A DNA stretch of 64,000 bases from Hysterangium stoloniferum (GCA_015178975.1 WHVD01000163.1:1-64000); one strand, 5' to 3'; shown: positions 34,879-45,565, counted from the stretch's first letter. The notes: a model not told the origin generated them from the letters alone. Translations and numbers: made by a program.

Positions 34879-35048
34879 CAAACTATAACAGTTGAGGCCT
34901 CCACTCGAACCATCGCACTTGTTGACTCCTTCATCATCTCGTGCTCTTTCTCTCACTTTCTCTTATATTGCACCGAATAGGTCAATATCCTTCCTTTCTA
35001 CTCTTTTCTTCGTATATAGAACTGTCAGAACTTCCGCCACTCTTCACA

Positions 35049-35527
35049 CCGTGGAATACCTAGGTTTCATGATGGGACCCGATGGACTCCGCATGGACGA
35101 AACTAAAGTGCAAGTCATCAAAGATTGGCCCGAACCCCGAAAGGTTGTAGATATACAATCCTTCCTCGGCTTTGCCAATTTTTATATATGCTTTATCTGT
35201 GGATATTCTGACATCACAGTACCCCTTACCCATCTTACACGTAAGGGTACTCCGTGGAATTTTAATGATAAGTGTCAAAAAGCTTTCAATCTTTTAAAAA
35301 ATTCTTTTTCTACAGCTCCTATTCTGTCACATTGGAAACCAGACTTCCCACTCATTGTTGAAACAGATGCCTCGGATTATGCACTCAGAGCCATTCTGTC
35401 TATCCAGGACTCCAACGGAGAAGTCCACCCTGTGGCTTTTCTGTCCTGGACTTTTACCGGAGCAGAGCTCAACTACGACGTTCATGATAAAGAACTTCTG
35501 GCAATCTTTTCAGCTTTCAAAGCATGG
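35049..35527 (+). pseudogene. Element B pol, part 2: RT end and RNase H start
   Basis: Continues directly from 24403: [28 protein letters not shown], then RNase H with ETDASDYALRAILS and HPVAFLSWTF, ELNYDVHDKELLAI. It stops at about AFKAW (35527), where the frame enters the antisense-ORF region. Most of RNase H and all of integrase are absent. Confidence 0.93.
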
Positions 35528-35807
35528 TGGCCGCCACCCTGGCCTTCTCCGTGGCCACCCGCGCAGCCTCCTCCTCCTCCCTCTGCTTCTGCCTTGCAGC
35601 CTCTTCCTCCGCGGCCATGGCAGCCTGGTATTCCCTATTCAGGGTGTCCTCGACCTCCCGGGCTTCTCGCTCCGCCTCTTCTTGCTGACGATGTTGCTTG
35701 TCCCACTGCGCCAAGATTTGGGCAGCGGACAGCGGCGCCCGGTACTGACTGCCTGCGGAGGGCCCGGCGGTCAGCATAGGCTTGCGCGGCGTGGGCTTTG
35801 GTCCCAT
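35517..35807 (-). CDS. Antisense Lys/Glu/Ala-rich ORF in element B
   Basis: The ATG at 35807 opens MGPKPTPRKPMLTAGPSAGS, then a long charged helix (ILAQWDKQHRQQEEAEREA, AAEEEAARQKQREEEEAA), likely a coiled coil. It ends where the element B pol deletion joins, so its 3' part may be lost. The position, antisense between pol and 3' LTR, matches the ORF at 19765 in element A. GC content is much higher than in pol. No enzymatic motif was seen and its function is unknown. Confidence 0.5.
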   Translation of the reverse strand: MGPKPTPRKPMLTAGPSAGSQYRAPLSAAQILAQWDKQHRQQEEAEREAREVEDTLNREYQAAMAAEEEAARQKQREEEEAARVATEKARVAATML

Positions 35808-36017
35808 GATATAGATGTTGGGGGTAATAAAGAAGAAGAAATTTCTTTTTTTTGAAATTTATATATAGGCTCGTCACGTTTGAACCTTACCTTCCATATC
35901 ACATGACTCTTTGACACATACGTGTAACCGACATGACTTTTGACACATGCGCGTAGCCGACAAGAACCTTACCTAGGTCTAGAGCCTCTTTGGGACTTCG
36001 GCATAAAGGGAGGGTAC

Positions 36018-37538
36018 TGTTACGACCGGAAAATCCCGCCGGACTCTGGGCACTAACCTGTACGCCCCCACTCGCTACAAGCACCAATTGTCTGTTTATA
36101 GGATTTCCCACCCGGACTCCATTACGTCAAGACTTGTTATGTTCGACCTCATTACGACACATATCAGTCACCGGACTTCCCCCGGACTCCGTCTCTGTCT
36201 ATGTCTGTCTTCATCCCACATATCAGTCACCGGACCCCACTTAGAATCCCGTCACCGCTCTAATCGAGCCCCATTCCCATTTTAGTCAAATGACCTGTCA
36301 CGATTTGGACTCTGCTCCTGCTCTGTTTCCCTTTATGGGTTATGCTTTGTCACAATTCGGACTCCGCTCCGTTCTGTCCCATTCCTAACACCAAACTTGG
36401 TGTTTACTATTCCCGTTTTATGTTTTGTTAGTTTCATTTCGTCATTACTGGATTTGGTATGTCATGCACTCCACAGTCTATATAAACTGGCAGATGTTGT
36501 ACATACAATCCAGTCAGAACATTAGCTTAGATTCCCCCCAGTAATCTAATAACATTTTCTGCTCTAAAACCTTACTTGATTCACACTGCTCGCACTAGTC
36601 GGAGCCCACGGGCTCCAGCACATCTATCTCTCTCAACTATCCCGACTCACAACCCACGACCTCCGACTTACAACCCATGACCTCCGACTTACAACCTATG
36701 TAAAGGGTCGAGTAGTTTACCACTCAATGTACGATTGTTATCGACTAACGATAGTACGAAATACAATTGACTAGTAGTTTAAGATGTAGATTGCGATCAA
36801 CCTTTAAGGTACGATATGCAGATAATTACAAGGACGGATCGACCTTACGGTACGATTCAATTGTTTAGCTAGTTGGGCTGAAGGCCGAATAGACAAGAGA
36901 AAGTACGTAGTGCGCGAAAGAGAGAGAATATCCTAAGAAAGTTAGTTATGATGGATATTCTTACCGCGCTAGTCAAGAGCTTGAAGTTGAGTCGAATAGT
37001 AATAACAAATTTCGACTGTTTCAGTACGAAATGTAATTACTATAACTCAATGAAGAGAGATAAGTAGAAGTTTGTTTTAGACAAGACCCCAAACCAGTAC
37101 TTGCGTGTGCAGGTGATGGTTGTGGGGGTTGAAAAGTGTCTGAGTTTCTATCCATGTGACTACTACCTGTGACAGGCGCATACTTCTTGTGGGTGAGAGC
37201 GCCCACAAGCATACATGGACTCTCGAACTAAATAAAGGGGGTTTGACCCGTATTTATGAGATATAGAAATAGAATAAAAATATAGAACATAAAGAGAATA
37301 ATGAGATTATAAAGTGGTTAAGGAGTAAGGCTTAGAACCTTTAGCCGCAACTCCTATATGACTTATCCTTCACAACCTACGACCCACGAACCCCACCTGG
37401 ACTCCCCGGGATCCCCATCCACCTGTTTGAAATTGGACAACACAATCTAGCGAGGGTGCAGCCTATAAGCTGAAGCCAAGTCCTACCGGATATCCCGCAG
37501 GTTTCTCCAGAGACCCACCCTGTGTGTGTATCCTAACA
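36018..37538 (+). repeat. 3' LTR of element B with nested LTR
   Basis: TGTTACGACC to TATCCTAACA, followed by GGCTA. A polypurine stretch (aaagggagggtac, 36005-36017) precedes it. A nested LTR with TSD ACCTA lies at 36699-37374. Confidence 0.95.
36699..37374 (-). mobile_element. Solo LTR related to LTR-3, TSD ACCTA
   Basis: TGTAAAGGGTCG to TATCCTTCACA, 676 bp, with ACCTA on both sides (36694-36698 and 37375-37379). It shares words with 34237-34878 in reverse orientation. Confidence 0.93.
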
Positions 37539-40150
37539 GGCTAACTGTACAGATGTTATCGTATCATATGTTGGAATGAAAATACTTTGCTTTGTGAGCC
37601 GATCCACAACAACTAGGATTGCTGTATGACCTTCGGATGCCGGTAAGTGCTTGATGAAATCCATAGAAATTGGGTTCCAGGGTTTTTCTGGTATCGGTAA
37701 TTGTTTGAGTAGGCCATATGGTTTGTGTCACTGTCATTTAAAGCGTAAACATGTTGTACAAGATTTACAATAGTGCTTAACAAAATCTCGGATGCCGGGC
37801 CATGTATATTCTCTTCTAATGAGTGAGAGAGTCTTATTGAGGCTGAAATGTCCCGATATCGGGTGATTGTGCTTATGTTGTAGGATTCGCAGCTGAAGGG
37901 TATTAGACTCTGGTACATAGATGCGGTTGTCAAGTCTAATGAAACCTTGTGAGTCTAGTGACCATCGGGGTTGATTGGGGTCAGACAGGTTATTGAGGTA
38001 TGCTTTGGTGACTGGGTCTGATGGAATTGCCGATAATATATCTTGATGTAATTTCTCGGTATCCATAAGAATAACACTTCGCAAGACTGGATGAATGAGG
38101 TAAGTGGCTTGGATAGATGCGGACAGTTGTTCTGATGAAAACATAGGCTTGAAATTATATGGATTACTGTGGTGTAGTTGCTACTCCCCTCTTTAGGATA
38201 GATGTCCCATTGTCTAGTCATAGCATTGGGTTTCCCACCAAGGCGGCCGGGACGGAAACAGATTACCATATTGAAAGTGGAGAGGAATTCGGACCATTGG
38301 GCTTGCCGACGGGTGAGCAGTTTTGTGGTTGAAAAGTAAACTAAATTTTTGTGGTTGGTAATAACATCTATTGAGTGAGCCAATCCTTCCAAATAATGTC
38401 GCCATGTTTTGAAAGCTTCAAAGATCGCCAGTAGTTCTTTATCGTGAACATCATAGTTGAGTTCAGGTGCCGAAAATGTGTGAGACAAAAAGGCTACTGG
38501 GTGTACTTCACCATTGGTGTCCATAATGGACAATATCACAGCGAGCACATAATCCGAGGCATCAGTTTCCACAATGAGTTGAACGTCGGGCTTCCAGTGT
38601 GACAAAATAGGAGCAGATGTAAATGCACTTTTCAATTCTCAGAATGCCATTTGGCATTCTTCAGAGAAATTCCAAGGGGGGTCCTTACAAGTAAGACAAG
38701 TGAGCGGAATGGTAATTTTTGAGTAGTTGTGAATGAAACAATGATAAAAATTGGCAAAGCCTAAAAAGGACTGAATATCCTTAACCTTTCGGGGTTCCAG
38801 CCAATCTTGAATGACTTGAATTTTAGAGTTGTCCATGCGGAGACCGTTGGGTCCCATCATGAAACCTAAATATTCAACTGTGTCGACATCAAAAGAACAT
38901 TTCTTACCATTCACACAAAGACCACATTTTTGCAGTCTTCGGAGAACTTCACGAATGTGTTCATCATGAAGTGTAGCATCTTCGGAAAATATGAGAATAT
39001 TGTCTAAGTACACAATGACGAAGACATCGAGGAGGTCGGAAAAGATGTTGTTGATAAAACATTGAAAGACCAACAGAGCATTGGTGAGGCCAAAGGGCAT
39101 CACTAACCATTCAAAGGAGCCATAGCAAGTGCGAAAAGCCATTTTCCATTTGTCGCCTTCGGCGATCTGAACCAAATGATAGGCGTGCTTGAGGTCTATC
39201 TTTGTAGAGATTCGGGCCTTCCAAGGGGCATCAAGTAAATCGGAGATTAGTGGTAATGGGTACTTATCTTTTCGAGTGATCGCATTTAGTCCATGAAAAT
39301 CAACGCAAAGCTGAAGGGAAGCGTCTTTTTTCCGAACGAACAGGATAGGGGCTCCATAAGGAGACTTTGAGGGTCGGATAAAACCTATAGCCAAATGTTC
39401 ATCCAAGAAATCTCAGATAGCCAATAACTCGGTCTGCAAGAGAGGATAAACTGGGCCTAGGGGCGGATGTGAACCATCTTCAATATCAATTTTCAGATCA
39501 TAAGGCCTGTGAGGGGTGAGTTGATTGGCTTTTTGTTTACTGAAGACATCTGCAAATTCATGGTATTTTTTGGGAACACCTTCTAAATCTGCAGTTGGTT
39601 TGGTCACCGGGGATGCAAAGCGACCAGTGACTTCGTCAACTTTAAGATTGACTGTAAATGCTCGGGAGCCGTCCAAATTGATGGCTCTCACAAAAGCTGC
39701 GGCATTTATTAGAGAGACAGGCAGTGGAGAGCTCGGATTTGCCACAGGGGCCAGAGGTGCCGTATAGGCCATATTTGCTGAAACAGGTGGAAACAGACCA
39801 GTCGTATCGGGTGCCGACGGGGTTCAGAAATGGATACTGCCCAATACCCAGTCAACGGATTGTAGCGGGTGAGCCAGTTATGTCCTAGAACCACGGAGCA
39901 GCTCAGGTCCAACTGTGTTACAAAAAACATAACTGTCTGAAAGGTTCCACATGGAAACCGAAGTCAGAGTTCGCAGGCTTGAGAGATTACGGAGTTTGAG
40001 GTACCATTGAAGAGTTGGAGTGGAATCAGATCTATTGCATAGGTTTTTAACTCATTTTTTCGGGAAAAACCCATATCTATAAATCAATGGGTTGAACCTG
40101 AATCTATGAGAGCTTGAAAGGTGGGACTCCCGAGGGGTTCTGAAGTAAGA
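37539..40150 (-). pseudogene. Element A pol, main part: protease, RT, RNase H, integrase N-terminus
   Basis: In order on the minus strand: protease ALIDSGSTH followed by a TGA, FVTQLDLSCSVVLGHNWL, RT from FADVFSKQ through [37 protein letters not shown] and the active-site box [14 protein letters not shown] stands in place of YLDD, a loss of a metal-binding Asp. Then [11 protein letters not shown], RNase H (ETDASDYVLAVI, DKELLAIFEAF), and the integrase zinc finger (NHPISGHFSLNKT, CKSCTTC). In-frame TGA stops interrupt at 39410-39412 and 38636-38638. The frame runs into element B at 37543. Most damage is of C-to-T or G-to-A type. Confidence 0.95.
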
Positions 40151-40151
40151 T

Positions 40152-41564
40152 TTATAAACAAATTAGGATCATACAGGGTGGATGCATTAAGATGACAATT
40201 TTCCGGTGTGTGGGGAGATTCAACGCAACTCTCCAACTGCACAGAATCCAGAGAGGTGTGTAATCTTTTTTTGACTCAGCAGCCGGCTTAGCCAGTTGTG
40301 AGGTCGTGGCTGTATTGGCTGATCGGGCTTTTGTGGCCTTCAGGCATGCGGCGACTTGGTGTCTGGGATCTGCACACAACAAGCAAAGGTTGTTGTCCAT
40401 TCGGCATTGCTTTTCCTGTGGTAGGAGTTTGTCGTCAGAGCCGAGTTTGCCAGTTAAGTTGGGTTTGTCTTTATCTTGAGACTTATTTGACTGTTTGCCC
40501 TTGCCTTTTTTGTCATTAGAACCCTTGTTTTCAGACGTCTTCTCAGAGTTTGAGTTGCTACTATTATTGGTGTTTTGATTACCAGACTTGTTAGTATTCT
40601 TATTGTCCGATGATTTTTTGTCCAATGGGTTTTCGCGACTAATTTCTGAACATTGTTCCCAGTATCGGGCATCCACATTTTGGGCCTTTAGACGCATGAG
40701 GGGGGGAGTCTTTGGTTTGCCGCTCTCTCCTTTGGAAACTTCGTCTTTGAGGCAAGACGGGAGGCTGGAGTAAAAATGGTAACAGAGGGCCGAATCGCCC
40801 CAGTCGCAATGCATGGCAAGGTTGTTGAACTGGATAATGTAATTGGTGATGTGCTGGGTGTCTGTCATTTTGAGATTAGAAAGTGCAGTTTTGGCATCAC
40901 CGGTTTGGTCATAAGGACCGAAGTTTGTTTCGAGTTCCTCAACAAAGGCATCCCAATCGTGAAGCCAATTGGGATCTTCGGAGGTGAGGCCGGAGAATGC
41001 GGGTTCAAACCAGGCTGCTGTGGAGTCCTTAAGGTATGAGAGTGCAAAATTTACCTTTTGGTCATCCGTTGTGAACGCAGCCGGGCGGTCCCAAAAGTTG
41101 AATCGACATTGCATAAGAAATGTCGGCAATTTCTTCGGGTTTGAGCCAGTAAATGGTGCAGGTTTGTTGACTCGGGTTTGCCCAGGTTCTTTTTCCTTGG
41201 TATTGCTTTTAAGGAATTCGTTAAGGGATCCTAGGGTACCTGAAAACAATTCCCATGTCTTGTCAGGATTGAAATCTGGTTTTTTTTTCGTGGACTTCTT
41301 AGAACCACTGGCCTGAGGTACAAGTTGGTTGCCATCCTCAGGTTCAGGTTCCGGAGCTGATTGATTGTTATCCTCTTCAGGTGCTTCGGGGTCGGTTGCT
41401 TCAGTAACTTCTTCAGCATCACCGGTAATTTCCACAAAGCGGGATTCTTCGGAGGTTCCTGGTTGCGTGGTTCTCTGAGATTGGGCTGTATACAGAAAAG
41501 GAGACTTGAGAGTGGAAGATTCTGCTTTGCCACTTGGCTTGGCATCTTTTTTTCTCGGGGGCAT
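40152..41564 (-). CDS. Element A gag (Ty3/gypsy), ORF intact for 470 codons
   Basis: Starts MPPRKKDAKPSG. The N-terminal third is acidic and proline-rich, and the capsid-like core follows (FTGSNPKKLPTFLMQCRFNF, WFEPAFSGL, ELETNFGPYD). An Asn/Lys linker leads to a zinc knuckle C-x2-C-x4-H-x4-C (CLLCADPRHQVAAC) near residue 405. The ORF is uninterrupted, unlike pol. The frame of the protease differs at the end, so either a frameshift joins gag to pol in the family or the last 30 codons are a frame error. The ATG follows the 5' LTR and the shared gtatattctg leader. Confidence 0.9.
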   Translation of the reverse strand: MPPRKKDAKPSGKAESSTLKSPFLYTAQSQRTTQPGTSEESRFVEITGDAEEVTEATDPEAPEEDNNQSAPEPEPEDGNQLVPQASGSKKSTKKKPDFNPDKTWELFSGTLGSLNEFLKSNTKEKEPGQTRVNKPAPFTGSNPKKLPTFLMQCRFNFWDRPAAFTTDDQKVNFALSYLKDSTAAWFEPAFSGLTSEDPNWLHDWDAFVEELETNFGPYDQTGDAKTALSNLKMTDTQHITNYIIQFNNLAMHCDWGDSALCYHFYSSLPSCLKDEVSKGESGKPKTPPLMRLKAQNVDARYWEQCSEISRENPLDKKSSDNKNTNKSGNQNTNNSSNSNSEKTSENKGSNDKKGKGKQSNKSQDKDKPNLTGKLGSDDKLLPQEKQCRMDNNLCLLCADPRHQVAACLKATKARSANTATTSQLAKPAAESKKDYTPLWILCSWRVALNLPTHRKIVILMHPPCMILICL

Positions 41565-41601
41565 GATTAATGGAAAGTGCGAGTGTGAAATCAGAATATA
41601 C

Positions 41602-43781
41602 TGTTAAGAACTGAAAACTGACTAATGTCGGTGGGCCGACAGGGACCGATTGGAAGGACTTGGATTCAGCTTATGTGCTGTGCCCTCACAACTTTCTGTT
41701 GGGTGTCCTTAAATTTCGGGCAGGCGAAGACTAGTCCTAACGAATACCTCTCAGTGAAACTACCGATTGGAAACGAAGGATAAGTCAAGTGTCTGGCCAA
41801 GGGGTCGGAGGCTGAGAGTAGGTGAGTGCACGCGAAGGTGGATAGTGGAGTACTTAGTATGAGACTGCTAAAAGTGTAAGAGGGTATTCTGAGTCGATAT
41901 TCTGGTTGCCTAGTAACTACAACTACAACGGGTTCATATACAAGTATTTGGCGTCTAGGAAATACTAACTAGGAGAAGAGTGGAAAATGGTATTGACAAA
42001 TAAGCTTGACTAGTGTTATGTATTTTATTAGTTTTCTACCTTTTAAGTCCCCCAAAAGCCGAAATAGCCAAAATGGCTTGTGAAATGTACTTATATTGCG
42101 ATGATAAAATTTGTATAAATATCTTTTAAATTTCGTTGAATTTCTACAATTTATTTTACATTTTTATCTTAAATATTGAAGAAGTTATGAATTTATTCTT
42201 TTTTAACTAAATACTATCAAACCGGCCACCAGGCGCTAATTATACAACGCGCGAGAAAATCATGTGACAGTCGTCACAAAAAGGCGCGACGGTCACAAGG
42301 CGCGACGGTCACAAGGCGCGACGGTCACAAAGCGCGACGGTCACATAGTGTGACAGTCACACGGCGCGATGATCACAAAGGCGCGCGGATGACATACACG
42401 AAAGGCGCGGGAATAGATTACATCATCATGTATGCTATTGTAGAAAAAACCGGAAATTCCTGGAGCATTCCAGAAGCTTCCCCAGGAATAGCTAAATTAG
42501 GATAGTAATGATGTAATATGTCTCAAAAATGTCTCACATTTTATTGTATATAAGGAGCTCTGCTCCAGCCGTGAAAATATAACTTTTATCCACCCACATC
42601 TGTGTGTTACTGCAGCAAGCAGGCTATTCCACCCCTATCAGGGCTGTTGGACTTTTAATTCCACCTCTATTTGAGTTGTTGGAAACCTTTGCCACCTCGG
42701 TTAGAGTTGTTGGCTCAAGTAGTTCACCTTGTCACCTCAATCTGAGTTGTTGACTTATTTGTTCCCCCTTGCCACCTCTTAATTGAGTAGCTGGCTTTAT
42801 TACTTTTTCTAACTTCTATTTAAGTTGTTGGAATCGTTGCCACCTCGGTTAGAGTTGTTGGCTATCAACCAAGTAATAAATAAATTGTTTGTTTTATTGT
42901 TTGAAATTAGAATATAATTCTAATTTCTCCTGGTTTGGCTTATAATTAAATACTGAGAATATTCTTGCAGAATCATACAGACTACATTAAGATCCTGATA
43001 AGTTAGTATCACAGTAGATCCAGTAGATTAATTTAAATAAAGCATATATTGCCAAATATTGTTTTATTCTATAGTTGATCTTTTGACCTGTTTATTAATA
43101 TTTTTACTGTTTGATAAATAGTATAAAATATATATAACCTAGCTAGAATCGAAGTTGAATCTAGTTTTGGAATCAGTAAATTGTTATTCATATTTTAGTG
43201 GTTGTTTTCACAGAAAAAGAACAAGCTTACATAAGCAGCTCTCAAAAACCTTCTTTGCGAAGTAGGGTGCATATATTCAAGTAAACTCTTGACTTCAGGG
43301 GTTCTAAGTCTATTAAGGCTGCCACTGATTAATATCAAATACTTAAATTATTTTACCTTGTTGTGAATTGAGTATTTGCACACTTTGATAGAGCATTGGA
43401 CTCCTTTTTCCAGAAAATAATATTAAAATAAGTCTAATACATTACAACTAGGAACAGGAAGGTTACGATTAGTTCAGAGTCCGTGAGATAACCGAAAGTG
43501 GAATTACGAAGAAAGGAAATAGTCCAAGGGTTACAAGTATATATAGACATCTGTGAAACATAGTCTAGAATGGATCATCATAATAAAAGGGACGTATCAG
43601 AGTTTAACCAGATAGTACAAGTATATTTTGATGGGGGCGTAAATGGAGTTTGATCACTGCAAAAGCATACGTCAGTGTCAGGAAACCGATGGTTTCCGAT
43701 GCAAGGACTTGAGTGATGACTTGAATCGTTGATAGGTGGCAATAACCTCAGGGACCATCGGGTTGCGACACGGTCGTAACA
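41602..43781 (-). repeat. 5' LTR of element A with nested LTR-6
   Basis: TGTTAAGAAC to CGGTCGTAACA. Removing 42014-43446 and one TSD leaves about 740 bp. The bases next to it inside the element (gtatattctgatttcacac, minus strand) parallel those in element B. Confidence 0.93.
42014..43446 (+). mobile_element. Solo LTR of family LTR-6, 1433 bp, TSD ACTAG
   Basis: TGTTATGTATTTT to AATACATTACA, with ACTAG on both sides (42009-42013 and 43447-43451). It is shorter than the other two copies because its minisatellite is reduced to a few 16-bp units (cacaaggcgcgacggt, 42275-42350). Confidence 0.95.
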
Positions 43782-43786
43782 AACAT

Positions 43787-45565
43787 ACCATAAGGCACAT
43801 GTCTTCTAACTTTACTTTTTTGACATATGTCGCAACTGAGAACAAACCTCAGTATTTCCTTTGACATTTTTGGCCAATAGTATCCTCCCGCTATTCTGTT
43901 ATAAGTCTTATGGTACCCAGTGTGTGATCCTTCGATTATTTCTCATGTATTTCTTTAATCAGATCCACATGCTCACTCTTAGGTACACACAATCATAGAT
44001 TATCAAGGTGATCCTTGAAATATAACAAGCCCTCATCGCTTGATGAATATTGGGGGTGTTGTGGATTGGACCAGTTGGTCTCCTTGCTAAGTCCTTCTCT
44101 TACCCTTGAAAAGTAGCTGTCTGACTCATACCCTCTAACATACTTCTCGATCTCCTGCAGTGCAAGTCCCACTAGGATGCTATATCCCTTTGCGGATTCA
44201 TAAGGAACCTCCACACCAGTGAGACCTGTTCCTTCCAGTTGAATCATTCATTTGATCGGGGACCTCAGACTGAGGTCATCATGACTCTGACTCATTTGGT
44301 TCAAGGTAACTAATTGTTCCTCAAATTTTGGACCCATATCCTTGTAAAATTTACCAATAGAATCTTATTTAAGTTCAGACAGGATAACAACTGGGGTGTC
44401 ATCTGAGATTGGACCATTCTCCAGAGGTGGTTCATGAGGCAATCGGGAAATAGGGTCCACATTAGAATGGACTCTACCTGCCCTATGAACAATGTGCAAA
44501 TCAGGGTATGCAGTGAAAATGGTTCCCCATGTGAGTAGTCTTCTATTTATATTTTGATCATTTTTACTCCAAATCAATGCTGCATGATCCGTTATAGCCC
44601 ATATTCCTTCACCTTCAAGGTAAGGCTGAAATTTGATCAATCCATCCTTGAGTGCTAATGCTTCGTGCTCTGTAGGTGAGTAATTCTTTTCTGCAGGTTT
44701 CATTGTCCTAGACCAGTATGCTATGACTTGTTCAACATATACCACTGTATCTGCAAAGAATCCCCCCAGTTTCCATTGATAGGCAAAACTTCCTCTTTAG
44801 CTATCTGTGAAACTAACTGTGGTATTGGCTGCCCTGTAGTATATGCTGAATATAATTTATCGTGAATCTTAGTACCTAATAAATCTCAAATTTGGATAGA
44901 TTGAATTTTCTGTAAGATGGCTGCAACACCGAAATCACATGCATCACTATATATGCAGTAACCTAGTCCTGTCATTGCATAAGCTCGAACAGGTGCATAG
45001 GTTAAAGCCTGTTTTGCTAGTGCAAAAGCATGCTCCTGAGCCTTACCCCATACCCAAGATGTTCCTTTCTTGAGCAATTCAAATAATGGAGTCACTATCC
45101 AGGCATAATATGGTATGTAGGCTGAAAAATACACTATCATTCCCAAAAAGGTTTGTAATACATTTCAACCTTGATCATTCTTCCCGAGTCACCAAAGCTC
45201 AACATGGTACCCTGTTCATTTCTAATGATAGAAATGGCATACTGGTCGGCAAAGTCATTGCCAGGGATGAATGGTGTTGTCATGCCTTTGACTACATAGG
45301 CTTCTACCTCAAGTTGTACCGGACCATTGTTGGTGTCAAAGAAAATAGATAAACTGATGTATCCAGATATAGTGGCTGCACCTGTGACTTCAAGTAAGTT
45401 GACACACTGACCAATTTTAACCTTGGGTTTGGGAGTCAGATTAGAGAGTGCGGTATGGGATATCAGGGTAATATCAGCTCCTGAATCGATAATTATTTTC
45501 AACTCGTTTTGTTTATAGTTACTAACCCATCCAACAGTGCTAATAGCTTGAGCACCTAAAAACAA
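43787..45565 (-). pseudogene. Ty3/gypsy pol relic E with RT core deleted
   Basis: Protease at 45565-45170 (IIDSGADITLIS, PFIPGNDFADQY, LSFGDSGR). It joins directly near 45165-45175 to the RT connection (LQTFLGMIVYFSAYIPYYAW), so fingers, palm and the YxDD box are gone. RNase H pieces follow (YSDACDFGVAAIL; AEKNYSPTEHEALAL; VHRAGRVHSNVDPISRLP), and at 43993-43800 the start of integrase with a zinc-finger-like CDICQKSK. It breaks at the LTR of element A. Stops lie between the pieces. This is a different Ty3 family from A and B, closer to D. Confidence 0.88.

Larger units (their letters stand above)
24404..35048 (+). mobile_element. Element C: pol-less LTR element (LARD-like) with its own ORF
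   Basis: Two LTRs of the LTR-1 family, 24404-24876 and 33201-35048, are both 473 bp once nested copies are removed. Target duplication is CTGTG on the left and CCGTG on the right (one change), and it splits the RT of element B. A tRNA-type primer site begins right after the 5' LTR and a polypurine tract lies just before the 3' LTR. The internal 8.3 kb shows no protease, RT, RNase H or integrase, only an unknown ORF of 337 codons, GTGC-rich low-complexity DNA and a nested 3.5-kb LTR. It must have moved with enzymes from a related element, for which D is a candidate. Confidence 0.9.
33201..35048 (+). repeat. 3' LTR of element C with two nested solo LTRs
   Basis: The 473-bp LTR-1 is broken by 33456-34178 (TSD CGTGT) and 34237-34878 (TSD CAAAC). 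Removing both with one TSD each leaves exactly 473 bp, equal to the 5' LTR. It ends ACTCTTCACA, followed by CCGTG and the rest of element B RT. Confidence 0.95.
20861..37538 (+). mobile_element. Element B: Ty3/gypsy retrotransposon, TSD GGCTA, integrase deleted
   Basis: GGCTA flanks it on both sides (20856-20860 and 37539-37543), and joining the flanks restores element A integrase. LTRs are 20861-21680 (820 bp) and 36018-37538 (1521 bp with a nested LTR, about 840 without). Internal parts: gag 21716-22981, protease and RT to 24403, element C, RT connection and RNase H 35049-35527, an antisense ORF, and a polypurine tract. Integrase is missing: RNase H stops at AIFSAFKAW and runs straight into the antisense-ORF region. 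It was therefore either inactive or dependent on another element before its own stops accumulated. Confidence 0.95.
16266..43781 (-). mobile_element. Element A: Ty3/gypsy retrotransposon, minus strand, multiply interrupted
   Basis: Right LTR 41602-43781 (5' end of the element), gag 40152-41564, protease-RT-RNase H-integrase 37539-40150, the rest of integrase 20240-20860, an antisense ORF, a polypurine tract, and the left LTR 16266-19606. Subtracting nested insertions, the two LTRs are about 740 and 725 bp, in line with a 723-bp solo copy at 33456-34178. Element B splits the integrase. The bases next to the element are CTAGG on the left and AACAT on the right, so no TSD remains. Several in-frame stops and a changed RT active site show it is dead. 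PR-RT-RH-IN order is Ty3/gypsy. Confidence 0.93.
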
